A DNA stretch of 43,826 bases. Origin: Mesostigma viride. Its lineage: Eukaryota; Streptophyta; Mesostigmatophyceae; Mesostigmatales; Mesostigmataceae. Position 1 is the first letter of the stretch, and each line of letters starts with the position of its first letter. The notes beneath the pieces were generated by a model. That model saw only the letters and a program-made list of their open reading frames with translations. It had not been told where the DNA came from and did no database searches. This document shows positions 10,706 through 19,825 of this stretch, in pieces. Location: the NCBI GenBank assembly GCA_009746045.1, contig RPFO01000012.1, positions 1 to 43,826 on the forward strand. The letters are read 5' to 3'. Made by a program: the position numbers and the translations under genes.

Positions 10706-10948
10706 TATGAATAATCATTAGTATCAACGATGCGTTCATGCAGGCGTGAACTGTGAAATACAACAAGCATGCAACAACGACTCCAGCACACTTAGTAAAT
10801 ACTGCTCATGATATCTGTGGCACATGCAACATGGTTAAAACACACATGGATGACCTGTATGGCTGCACATGAACTGTCCACCTAGAGAAGTCTAGAAATT
10901 CAGCATGATATCAAGAGCCATCCACACAAATATATGTCTTACCGCAGC

Positions 10949-11092
10949 TTAGGGCTTCTTCGGGTTGAGTTGGCGAATCGAGCTTGTTGAGCCCTGCTCG
11001 AAGTAATGCTCAAATGCGATGCCCAGGCCCGCCAGCACATCATCAAATGTGATTAGTTTCACAGGTGGTCCGAAGAGTTCCAAACGTGGTTG
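10949..11092 (-). CDS. Possible short exon, unknown function
   Basis: After an AG acceptor (rc of CTAATTTT at 11093) the minus strand is open for 47 codons, including LFGPPVKLITFDDVLAGLG and FEHYFEQG, and ends at a TAA (10949-10951). It could be joined in phase 0 to the exon at about 11158-11600 through a GTGACC donor, with a short 70-bp intron. The peptide looks natural, but splicing is unconfirmed. Confidence 0.35.
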   Translation of the reverse strand, partial: QPRLELFGPPVKLITFDDVLAGLGIAFEHYFEQGSTSSIRQLNPKKP

Positions 11093-11099
11093 CTAATTT

Positions 11100-11606
11100 T
11101 CAGGCAGTGCCTGAAGGCCGCCTCGAAAGTGAAACGCGAAAGTGAAAAGGGGTCACAAACCCTGTGTTCATATCCTTGACTCCCCCGTCGAGAACGAACC
11201 GAAAACCAGCGCCATGAACGAACTTGTGACGAGTAGATGACGACATCGTGGTTATGGCGTCGTACCCCCCCTGGTGCAGCTGCTGCTTTATCGCCGCCTT
11301 CCTGTCCTCTTGCTTCCGCCCGGGCGAAAACCAGGCGCTTCGCAATGCCTGGAGATGTGATATTCTAATGGGCTTCATGCACTCGTGGCCGCACTTACAG
11401 TCGAACGTCTCGTCGGTCACTAGGCTGCCGGCATGGGTGCTGCCGCTTAGCACTATGGCTGCGAACTTGCGCTTCCCATGGTGTCCCATCACCATGATAG
11501 CGAAAGCCAGGAAGCAGATAGCCACGATTATGTCCCAGCAAAGCCATAGCACACCTTCCGTTTCGACCGCCATGTCGGCCACTAGTCCGGATAGCTCAAT
11601 GTGCAC
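11100..11606 (-). CDS. Transposon-associated zinc-cluster exon with one membrane segment
   Basis: The minus-strand frame has a hydrophobic helix near the start (VLWLCWDIIVAICFLAFAI), then FDCKCGHECMKPI...LQALRSAWFSP followed by a basic helix. The C-x-C-x3-C cluster followed by an R-x-x-[WF]-F motif resembles the Cys cluster that precedes transposase-like domains in many eukaryotic elements. This is recalled family knowledge, not a search. The first ~25 codons lie in the left arm of the palindrome at 11533-12146, so they also occur in reverse orientation in the right arm. True 3' end is probably a donor near 11150. Confidence 0.4.
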   Translation of the reverse strand: MHIELSGLVADMAVETEGVLWLCWDIIVAICFLAFAIMVMGHHGKRKFAAIVLSGSTHAGSLVTDETFDCKCGHECMKPIRISHLQALRSAWFSPGRKQEDRKAAIKQQLHQGGYDAITTMSSSTRHKFVHGAGFRFVLDGGVKDMNTGFVTPFHFRVSLSRRPSGTA

Positions 11607-12146
11607 CTGACCTTGACACTAATCGCACAAACAGCCACAATTTTGCAAGCAAGAAGACATGGCTACCTCGGCATTTCATGAAATGTACTTCGTGAAATGC
11701 ACTCGTGAAATGTACTAAGGAACGTGATTGGCCGGCGTTCGCTCGCCAAATCTCGCAAAATGTACTAAGGCACGTGATTGGTCCCGCAAAATGTACTAAG
11801 GAACGTGATTGGCCGGCGAAGATTCTGTAGGGAATTTTAATTGCAGCAAACAGAATCTTCGCCGGCCAATCACGTTCCTTAGTACATTTTGCGGGACCAA
11901 TCACGTGCCTTAGTACATTTTGCGAGATTTGGCGAGCGAACGCCGGCCAATCACGTTCCTTAGTACATTTCACGAAATGCATTTCACGAAGTACATTTCA
12001 TGAAATGCCGAGGTAGCCATGTCTTCTTGCTTGCAAAATTGTGGCTGTTTGTGCGATTAGTGTCAAGGTCAGGTGCACATTGAGCTATCCGGACTAGTGG
12101 CCGACATGGCGGTCGAAACGGAAGGTGTGCTATGGCTTTGCTGGGA
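11533..12146. repeat. ~614-bp near-perfect palindrome (fold-back)
   Basis: The sequence from TCCCAGCAAAGCC (11533) to ATTCTGT (11828) is repeated in inverted orientation from ACAGAATC (11850) to CTGGGA (12146). The arms are about 295 bp and the loop about 21 bp. Arms contain repeated ATGTACTAAGGAACGTGATTGGCCGG modules in shorter blocks. The arms are nearly identical, so the structure is young or maintained by gene conversion. It duplicates the 5' part of the exon ending at 11606. Confidence 0.9.
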
Positions 12147-12775
12147 TGATTATCATCGTAGTACATCACATCATATGTATTACAGTACATTTCACGAAGT
12201 ACATTTCATGGAGGCAGAGGGAAAGTTCCTGTTCATGGTGAGTCGGGGTTAGCAATCACGGCAATGTCGATACATGTACTTGCAGTATATACAAATGCCA
12301 TAATGTCCTTAGATGCAGCATGAATGTCTATTGTTCGGATTTCTTTTATCACGATGCTTAGGATGCCTTCCGACAGAAATCTGCTGCGCTACAGGTCGGG
12401 AATACCTGAACTTGATATGCGTGGCCAGTGGCCATGGCAGCCGGGGTCGGTAAGAATTAACTTCGATAGCCATGAATAATGCGGAAAGTGAACGTTGTCC
12501 ACCCGCTGCACAGGGAAAATGGCTGCACAGGAACGGCCTGACGTGATACTGTCGCAAAGCAGTTCTCATAAGCCGACAATTACACATTCGACTTATGATC
12601 GATAATCGGCGCAGGCCTTCGACATTCAAGCGCGCATCGAAACGTCGTGAGGATTTCGGACATTTAGATGAAGTTGGATTGTTTTCGGCCCTCGTATTTG
12701 CCATGATCTTGGCCATCCAATCTTTTTGCTTCGTGCACAGTTTGCGTTTGCAGTTAAGCGTAGGTACATGACAAG

Positions 12776-12840
12776 CTTGCGTTTGCGTTTGCGTTTGCGT
12801 TTGCGTTTGCCTTTGCCTTTGCCTTTGCGTATACATTTGC
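12776..12840 (+). repeat. GCGTTT hexanucleotide microsatellite
   Basis: About nine tandem copies of a six-base unit GCGTTT / GCCTTT. The surrounding interval 12147-13330 is AT-rich and I see no gene in it; 12180-12210 carries another copy of the fold-back motif TACATTTCACGAAG. Confidence 0.85.
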
Positions 12841-13333
12841 ATGTGCGCTTGCGTTGCCGTTTGCTTATGCGTCCCAATGTATGTCTGGCTTTGGGCAATT
12901 CTATTTCCTTGTCGTTGGGATATGAGTGGGTGCTGGCGGTGGTGTTACTGTCGGCAGGTAGAGTGGCAGTGGCTTCAACTTCTGTTGCTTTTTCATTGCA
13001 TTTGCATTTTCATTGGGTCTCTGTAGTTAACAACTGCTTTAAATATCTTTGTTAATAGCCGGCTTCAGCTGTAATTTCGATTGCATGTTGCTTTTGAATT
13101 GCATTCGCACTGGGCACATGCAGTGGGCATTAGGCATTGGTAGTGCAATTACACATGCAGTCACACTTGCAATTGCAATGAAGTTGAAATTGAAGCTGCA
13201 GCTAAAATTTGCTACGTGCCTACTGGTACAGTCGCATGTGCAGTCAACTTTGTGCTTGTTTATTATTATTATTTCTTCTTATTATTATAATTTCTTCTTG
13301 CTTTTCGTAATGTGTGGTGGTTAGAATGGTGAT

Positions 13334-13593
13334 GGCAGGGCAGGGGCAGGGGCAGGGGCAGGGGCAGGGGCAGGGGCAGGGGCAGGGGCAGGGGCAGGGG
13401 CAGGGGCAGGGCAGGGGCAGGGGCAGGGGCAGGGGCAGGGGCAGGGGCAGGGGCAGGGGCAGGGGCAGGGGCAGGGGCAGGGGCAGGGGCAGGGGCAGGG
13501 GCAGGGGCAGGGGCAGGGGCAGGGGCAGGGGCAGGGGCAGGGGCAGGGGCAGGGGCAGGGGCAGGGGCAGGGGCAGGGGCAGGGGCAGGGGCA
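13334..13593 (+). repeat. (GGGGCA)n array
   Basis: About 43 near-perfect copies of GGGGCA over 260 bp, with one five-base interruption near 13410. The stop-free translations (Gly-Gln, Gly-Arg, Pro-Ala or Pro-Leu dipeptides) are not evidence of coding. Plus-strand runs of four G make it a strong G-quadruplex candidate. Confidence 0.95.
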
Positions 13594-13870
13594 ATCATGA
13601 GTTGCTTTCGGCCTGGCATGTGCACCAGAACTGGCATATGTGCTCGCAATGCAGCTTGCTACTCTTGTTCCTTTTGTTTGCCTTTTCTTTTGTTTGGGAA
13701 CTGTTCGTGCAGGGGGGTGGGATGAGGCCGCGAGTCTCTGGGCAGGGGCATTGACGTGGGTAGGTGTGTGTCTGGGCTAAGTCTGCAATTGTCGCTGCTG
13801 TGCTGTACTTCTGGCTGTGGCTTACGGTGCATTTGTGGCTTGGAGTAGGGGTGAGGCTAGGGTGGGCGCA

Positions 13871-14418
13871 GGCGCGGGCGTGGGCGTGGGCGTGGGCGTG
13901 AGCGTGGGCATGGGCGCGGGCGTGGGCGTGGGCGTGGGCGTGGGTGTGGGCGTGGGCGTGGGCGTGGGCGTGGGCGTGGGCGTGGGCGTGGGCGTGGGCG
14001 TGGGCGTGGGCGTGGGCGTGGGCGTGGGCGTGGGCGTGGGCGTGGGCGTGGGCGTGGGCGTGGGCGTGGGCATGGGCGTGGGCGTGGGCGTGGGCGTGGG
14101 CGTGGGCGTAGGCGTGGGCGTGGGCGTGGGAGTGGGCGTGGGCGTGGGCGTGGGCGTGGGCGTGGGCGTGGGCGTGGGTGTGGGTGTGGGCGTGGGCGTG
14201 GGTGTGGGTGTGGGCGTGGGCGTGGGCGTGGGCGTGGGCGTGGGCGTGGGCGTGGGCGTGGCGTGGGCGTGGGCGTGGGCGTGGGCGTGGGCGTGGGCGT
14301 GGGCGTGGGCGTGGGCGTGGGCGTGGGCGTGGGCGTGGGCGTGGGCGTGGGCGTGGGCGTGGGCGTGGGCGTGGGCGTGGGCGTGGGCATGGGCGTGGGC
14401 GTGGGCGTGTGCGTGGGC
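13871..14418 (+). repeat. (GGGCGT)n array
   Basis: About 90 copies of GGGCGT over 550 bp, with occasional GGGTGT, GGGCAT and GGCGT variants; one GGCGT variant near 14260 shifts the register. It encodes Gly-Val or Trp-Ala or Arg-Gly dipeptides in plus frames and His-Ala, Pro-Thr or Pro-Arg in minus frames, all artefacts. Confidence 0.95.
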
Positions 14419-14454
14419 ATGGGTGAGAATGGGCGGGTGCGGGGGCAGGGGCAT

Positions 14455-14636
14455 GGGCATGGGCGGGGCGGGGGCGGGGCGGGGGCGGGGGCGGGGCGGG
14501 GCGGGGGCGGGGGCGGGGGCGGGGGGCGGGCGGGGGCGGGCGGGGGCGGGGCGGGGCGGGGGCGGGGCGGGGGCGGGGCGGGGGCGGGGGGGGGCGGGGC
14601 GGGGCGGGGGCGGGCGGGGGCGGGGGCATGGGCGTG
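14455..14636 (+). repeat. GGGGC-rich low-complexity block
   Basis: Irregular GGGGC/GGGGGC units directly follow the GGGCGT array and are probably derived from it. The following 800 bases up to the fold-back at 15467 contain no gene I can support, only degenerate TAGTACA-like repeats near 15196-15290. Confidence 0.9.
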
Positions 14637-15466
14637 TTCATGGGCGTTGGGGGGTCAGGGGGGCTGGGGTTGGGTTTGGGTGGGTGGGTCATTGGTGCAA
14701 TGTTTGGAGTTGGGGCTTGTGTGTGTGTGTGGGGGGGGGGCATGGGGATTGCCATGCGCGTGCACGTGGGCGTCCGCGTGATCCTCTGTTCGTGTACATG
14801 TTCATGCATGTGCCATGACGGCACAATGCATGTCAGATTCGTGACTTTATCGTGTGTTCCCTAGTTGCAAGTATTACTGCTAAAATTCATTGCAGCATTC
14901 CATTCCTTGCATAATGCTTGATTGCTTGCATCAGTTCATTCTATACTTCGATCATGACCTGAAGTGCTTAAGTATTACCAGACTCTCGCGCAGTGTCAGA
15001 ATGTCCAATTTTTAGCACACATGCATGTTTGCACACCAAAGCCCTCATTCCCGTGTTGATAGGGCTAAGTAAAACATTTTTTTTTTGTGCGGTGATCCAC
15101 GAAATGCAGCTGTGAATGGCTCTAGGAGGTCACCAATGGTGGCCAGACCTGTTATTGAGCATTGGGAGACGTTACAGGGGCATCAATCACAGTTACACAT
15201 AGTTCAGATGTAGTTCAATTTAGTACATTATAGTATAAATGTAGTAGAAAATAGTACAACCTAGTATATTGTAGCATATACTAGTTCAACTACCTCCAGA
15301 TGAGATCCAGGGGCTATGGGGACACTTTTTATGCAAAACTGAACTTGCAACAAGCAAAAAACAAGAAACTTGGAAAAACTCAAAATGTACTTGTGCTGGA
15401 GTACATTCTTAACGGCTGGCAGGGTTGTGTCCCCCTCCCCGTCCCGTCCCCGGCCCCGCGCCGGAG

Positions 15467-16253
15467 CGGTTCGGGCTGTCCCCCACGGCACTGGCCGTCT
15501 CCCACGGCAAACGAAAAGTTTGAAAAGTTCGGGCGAACAGGATAGCCCGAACTTTTCAGGATAGCCCGAACTTTTCAGAGCCTCCCACGCGAAAACGAAA
15601 AGTTTTGAAAAGTTTTGGCTCTGATTCCCACGGCAAATGAAAAGTTTGAAAAGTTCGGGCTATGGTTCGGGCGAACGCAAAATCGCCCGAACCGCCAACT
15701 TAGTTCCCACTGGCGGGGGTGTGCACGGGTAGGGGTGTGTATATCCTTAGTGTTGGTTTGCTAACACATAAAATATTGGTAGGGTTGCTAACACATATTA
15801 TTATGGGTATGGTTGCTAACACATAAAATATAGGTAGGGTTGCTAACACATATTATTATGGGTATGGCTGTATACAGGGTAGTGTGTAGTTGTAAATAAT
15901 ATGTGTTAGGAAGTGTGTTAGAATAATATGTGTTAGGAAGCATGTGCAATATTTTATGTGTTAGGAAAGGAAGGTAGAGTATATACGAAAGTGCGGTGCA
16001 CCCCGTCCGGGGGGGACTAAGTTGGCGGTTCGTGCTATTTTTCGTTCGCCCGAACCTTCGCCCGAACTTTTCAAACTTTTCATTTGCCGTGGGACTCAGA
16101 GCCAAAACTTTTCAAAACTTTTGGTTTTCCCGTGGGAGGTTTTGAAAAGTTCGGGCTATCGCGAAAAGTTCGGGCGAACAGGATAGCCCGAACTTTTCAA
16201 ACTTTTCATTTTCCGTGGGATTCGTCGAGTGTCGTGGGGGATAGCCCGAACCG
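15467..16253. mobile_element. Fold-back / MITE-like element with ~250-bp inverted arms
   Basis: Starting from CGGTTCGGGCTGTCCCCCACG at the left and its near reverse complement at 16233-16253, the two arms match for about 250 bp with small indels. They share CCCACGGCAAATGAAAAG and the heptamer-like GTTCGGGC many times. The ~270-bp centre is AT-rich with GCTAACACATA repeats. No ORF and no clear target duplication. The right end is extended by three CGTTCGCCCGAAC repeats. Confidence 0.75.
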
Positions 16254-16614
16254 TTCGCCCGAACCGTTCGCCCGAACCGTTCGCCCGCCCCGCCCGGCGG
16301 TGTGCGTCCGCTTTCCGGCGTCCGCGCGCCGACTCGGCACCTGCTCGACCCGGATTCGGCCCGCGGGGCGTGGAGGGTCCACGGGCGCCTGTCACGTGCC
16401 GTAACCGTCGGCTGCCGGCCCGCGGCTGTCGGAACCGGCGCCTGTCGGCCCGCGCAGTCCCGTGCCCCGGTGACTGCTGGCGCCTGTCACCGACGGCACT
16501 TACTGCTGGCGGCGGTCACCTGCCGGATCTTGCAGCTACTAGCCCGCGCCTGTCAGTTGCGGCACCCCTCAGCCCGCGCCTGTCGTCCCGCGCAGTCCCA
16601 CGCAGAGCTGACTA

Positions 16615-17415
16615 CTGGCGTCTGTCACCTATGCGAGTTGATGTTGGCGCCCGTCACCCATGCGAGTTGATGCTGGCGTCTGTCACCCACGCGAGTTGCC
16701 ACTGGCGTCCGTCACCCGTGCGAGTTGCTGCTGGCACCCGTCACCCATGCGAGTTGCTGCTGGCGCCCGTCACCCATGCGAGTTGCTGCTGGCGCCCGTC
16801 ACTCATGCTAGTAGCTGCTGGCGCCCGTCACCCACGCGAGTTGCTGCTGGCGCCCGTCACCCACGCGAGTTGCTGCTGGCGCCCGTCACCCATGCGAGTT
16901 GCTGCTGGCGCCCGTCACTCATGCTAGTAGCTGCTGGCGCCCGTCACCCACGCGAGTTGCTGCTGGCGCCCGTCACCCACGCGAGTTGCTGCTGGCGTCT
17001 GTCACCCATGCGAGTTGCTGCTGGCGCCCGTCACCCACACGAGTTGCCACTGGCGCCCGTCACCCATGCGAGTTGCCACTGGCGCCCGTCACCCATGCGA
17101 GTTGCTGCTGGCGCCCGTCACCCATGCGAGTTGCTGCTGGCGCCCGTCACCCACACGAGTTGCTGCTGGCGCCCGTCACCCATGCGAGTTGCTTCTGGCG
17201 CCCGTCACCCACGCGAGTTGCCACTGGCGCCCGTCACCCATGCGAGTTGCTGCTGGCGCCCGTCACCCACGCGAGTTGCTTCTGGCGCCCGTCACCCATG
17301 CGAGTTGCTGCTGGCGCCCGTCACCCATGCGAGTTGCTGCTGGCGCCCGTCACCCATGCGAGTTGCTGCTGGCGCCCGTCACCCATGCGAATTGCTGCTG
17401 GCGTCTGACACCTGC
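16615..17415 (+). repeat. 29-bp minisatellite, about 27 copies
   Basis: The unit GAGTTGCTGCTGGCGCCCG followed by TCACCCATGC is tandemly repeated with few variants (CCACTGG, GCTTCTGG, CACGC). As 29 is not a multiple of three and no frame has a stop, a 405-codon plus-strand frame cycles through all three registers; I do not consider it a gene. The upstream 16380-16614 contains degraded relatives (GCGCCTGTCRCC). Confidence 0.95.
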
Positions 17416-17565
17416 TATAACCAGCGCCTGTCGGCCCGCCGCCTGTCCGATCCGGCGCCTGTCGGCCCGCGCGTGCTGCCGGGGCTTCTAAGTCCGCGAG
17501 TCCGCGCCGCCGGGCTATCTATGTGGGGCTCATTGTGGGGACTTTATAAGGAAAACAATCCAAGC

Positions 17566-17571
17566 TTTATT
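17566..17571 (-). terminator. AATAAA poly(A) signal of the RING-like gene
   Basis: AATAAA on the minus strand, 13 bases after the stop codon. The extremely short 3' UTR is like compact viral or protist genes. Confidence 0.7.
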
Positions 17572-17584
17572 AGTACTGCACCAT

Positions 17585-18253
17585 TCACATATCCTCATAG
17601 GCAGCAGCCAGCAGGCTCTTCTCGGGGCTGTACACAAAGTACGGGGCCTCCGAAAGGTGTTTTGCGCGGCCCAAATCGATCAGCACTTCGATCAAAGGGT
17701 CCGCAGCGCACAAGGGGCACCACATGCCGCGCTTGCCGCTCTTTTCTATGGTCTGCACAGCGCAATCCACACACACACCGTGGATATGGATATGCTCCTG
17801 AGGGTCCTCCCCTCCGCTGGCATCCTGCTGCGGATCCAGCAGGAAATCGGTGTGCTTCTTGCACACGCCGCAAGTAACAGGCCCCCGCACACTGGCAGCC
17901 CTGTTCTGTGCAGGCGGTTCTGCGCGCGCGCTCTTCCCAAAAACGCCCGAATCGCAGAGGAAGGCGCCCACCGATGCGGCATTCTCGCAGAAAATCTCGC
18001 CGCCCGGCAGCACTTGGATATCGTGCATGTGCGCGTCCCGCTTGTACTTCTCATCGAATTCGTGCGTGTTTGCGTGCCCCTGCTTGGTTTTCACAGCCCC
18101 CAGGAACTTTGCCACCTTGTCCTCGGTGTCCCGCTGTTTCAGGTACACCTTCATGGCGGGGGACTGCTCGCCATTGCCGTTTGCAGGCGGCTGGCGCTTG
18201 GCAGGAGGGACATCCGTTGCCGCCATAGCCGGCTTATCGCGGGAGGGCTCCAT
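17585..18253 (-). CDS. RING-like Cys/His protein, 222 residues
   Basis: Intact single exon; ATG at 18253, TGA at 17585-17587. The N-terminal half is hydrophilic. The C-terminal half has a RING-like ligand set: C128-x2-C131, His 154/156/158, C161-x2-C164 and C179-P-L-C182. RING fingers usually bind E2 enzymes in ubiquitin transfer, but the spacing is atypical, so E3 activity is only a suggestion. A poly(A) signal AATAAA (tttatt, 17566-17571) follows the stop by only 13 bases. An ATAAAA box at about 18321-18327 lies 70 nt upstream. It shares a 447-bp divergent promoter with the MYND gene at 18701. Confidence 0.85.
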   Translation of the reverse strand: MEPSRDKPAMAATDVPPAKRQPPANGNGEQSPAMKVYLKQRDTEDKVAKFLGAVKTKQGHANTHEFDEKYKRDAHMHDIQVLPGGEIFCENAASVGAFLCDSGVFGKSARAEPPAQNRAASVRGPVTCGVCKKHTDFLLDPQQDASGGEDPQEHIHIHGVCVDCAVQTIEKSGKRGMWCPLCAADPLIEVLIDLGRAKHLSEAPYFVYSPEKSLLAAAYEDM

Positions 18254-18700
18254 TGCAGTGAGAGGAGTTGGTTTTGAGTGGTGCTGGGCGGATTGGGACC
18301 CCCAAACGCCCGCCTCCGCGTTTTATCCCTGCCGAGGCCCGCGCGAAGCGCGCGACACCCACGACAGTCCAATGGGAGTCCGACGCGTGTCACGCGGGCA
18401 CGACACGGCGGCATATTCCCACGAATATTCCAAGCGGACCAATGGGACGCTGCCACGTGGCGGCGGCGCGGCGCTCTCACGGAATATTCATGGGAATATT
18501 CCCGGCGCGGCGCCCTTCTAGAAGGCGCGGCGCTTCCATGGGATATCCGTGGGAATATTCCGTCCCACCAATCCGGACCTGCCGCGTGGCACGGGACTAT
18601 TGGGCGGGGCGGGTGGGGTGCGGGCACATAAGCGGAGGAGGGCGAGTTTGGCAGCCAAACCACGCCAATCCGCACGAGCACGCACAGACTGTCAGCCGCT
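18254..18700. promoter_or_regulatory. Divergent promoter rich in GAATATTC palindromes and CCAAT boxes
   Basis: Four CCAAT-type cores (about 18370, 18439, 18568 and, inverted, 18598) alternate with palindromes: GAATATTCC near 18423, GGAATATTC near 18482 and again near 18495, TTCTAGAA near 18517, GGATATCC near 18541 and GAATATTCC near 18553. GAAnnTTC is the core dyad of heat-shock elements, although spacing between dyads is not the canonical one. TATA-like boxes lie about 70 nt before each ATG. Both genes are therefore probably co-regulated. Confidence 0.75.
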
Positions 18701-19495
18701 ATGGATTCCACCCCTCTGATTGCCAATGAGCTCCCTCAGGATCACTCCGACCTGTTTGCGGAGTTGTGCGGGGGCTGGTACCGCTTGGTGGTGCGCAAGG
18801 CCATGGAAAACTCCAGCAATTTGTACAGCTGCGTGAATGAGTGGGAAAAGAAGTTGAAAACCCCCTTTTGCGTGCTGGTTCGTTTCGACTCCTTTACGGC
18901 TCTGGATCGCCAGTTGGAGTTTGAATTCATTGACGTACGCACTGCGATCAGCAGGAAGTACTGCGTTCGCAGTCAGATCCTGTCCCACATTCGCCCTGAG
19001 AGCGAGTTCATGCTTCTGTGCGTCCTCCTTCGCGAGAAGAAGGAGGACGACGGGTTCATCGACCTGGTTACCAGGATTGGCCTGTCCTTCCGCGTGCCCA
19101 AGGACGCGGACAAGATCGTTGCGAGGACGGCGTTTCCCTATACCCGCCCCTGCGAGAAGGTGGTGATCACAGTGCGCACGCCCATTTTGGACAGCCCCAT
19201 TGGTCCTTTCCCCGAGTCGGTTCGCGGTTTCTGCGCTGCGCCGGGGTGTGAGAAGAAGGGCAAGAGAGAGGTGAAGCGCAGGTGCGCCAGCTGCCAGGAT
19301 GCGCGGTACTGCTCCCGCGAGTGCCAGGTTGCGCACTGGAAGATCCACAAGGCGGACTGCACTCTGCTCACCCACGTGTGGACTTGCACCTCTGGTGTGA
19401 AGTTCCCCCTGCGCGGGGACACTCTGCGTGTGAAAGACGATTGCACTGGGTTTGAGGGCCGCCAGACGCCCTGCCTGCGCATGTACAACCGCTAA
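18701..19495 (+). CDS. MYND-type zinc-finger protein, 264 residues
   Basis: Intact single exon from the ATG at 18701. A classical MYND finger lies near the C-terminus: C178, C183, C195, C198, C204, C208, H212, H216, C220 (core CASCQDARYCSRECQVAHW). The ~175-residue N-terminal domain is mixed alpha/beta with an EW-basic helix followed by a CVLVRFDS strand, in the same order as in the MYND protein at 4803-5768, so I infer paralogy. There is no SET domain. It probably acts as a nuclear adaptor. It is paired divergently with the RING-like gene. Confidence 0.88.
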   Translation: MDSTPLIANELPQDHSDLFAELCGGWYRLVVRKAMENSSNLYSCVNEWEKKLKTPFCVLVRFDSFTALDRQLEFEFIDVRTAISRKYCVRSQILSHIRPESEFMLLCVLLREKKEDDGFIDLVTRIGLSFRVPKDADKIVARTAFPYTRPCEKVVITVRTPILDSPIGPFPESVRGFCAAPGCEKKGKREVKRRCASCQDARYCSRECQVAHWKIHKADCTLLTHVWTCTSGVKFPLRGDTLRVKDDCTGFEGRQTPCLRMYNR

Positions 19496-19640
19496 ACAGC
19501 CAGGCCTGCGTGCCTGCAAAGGGGTCTAGTAATGGCCTATTCCTTATGATTCTTATTGTAATGAAATGACATTTTCCTTATGTGCATGGGACTTGAACTA
19601 TTCCAATGAGTCATATAGCAACTAGACCCATCGAGTAACA

Positions 19641-19750
19641 CTGCCTCCTGTAACCCACGCCACCATATGCTGCCATCTGTTACCCACGCGAATGTCTACT
19701 GTCGCTTGTCACCCACGGGATTGTATGCTGGCGCCTGTCACCTATACCAT
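19641..19750 (+). repeat. Degenerate copies of the 29-bp minisatellite
   Basis: Three to four diverged units (for example GCTGGCGCCTGTCACC, TGTTACCCACGCGA) match the array at 16615-17415. The RING/MYND gene pair is thus bracketed by the same minisatellite family. Confidence 0.65.
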
Positions 19751-19825
19751 GTATACCACGTGGCAGATTGGCATGGCATGGCAAGTAGGTCCGTACGGCA
19801 AATGGGGTCACCTTAGGGTTTTGTA

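Larger units (their letters stand above)
7455..15408. mobile_element. ~8-kb TTAA-flanked element with inverted ends (piggyBac-like boundaries)
   Basis: TTAA at 7451-7454 is followed by GAATGTACTCCAGCAC; the exact reverse complement of those 16 bases (15393-15408) is followed by TTAA at 15409-15412. The similarity continues a little outside (CCAGCC on both sides), so the ends may be longer. GC content drops sharply inside and rises again outside. TTAA target duplication is the hallmark of piggyBac transposons, but I could not recognise a DDE transposase inside, so the class is inferred from the ends alone. The element separates the two GC-rich zinc-finger gene blocks. Confidence 0.6.

Noticed and set aside
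13244-14824. Many ORFs of 100-400 codons (Pro-Ala, Gly-Arg, His-Ala, Gly-Val dipeptides) on both strands
   Set aside because: They are stop-free translations of GGGGCA and GGGCGT hexanucleotide arrays and exist in nearly every frame; no start context or domain.
16615-17415. Regular 29-bp repeats resembling a CRISPR array
   Set aside because: Units are directly adjacent with no unique spacers, and the context is eukaryotic.
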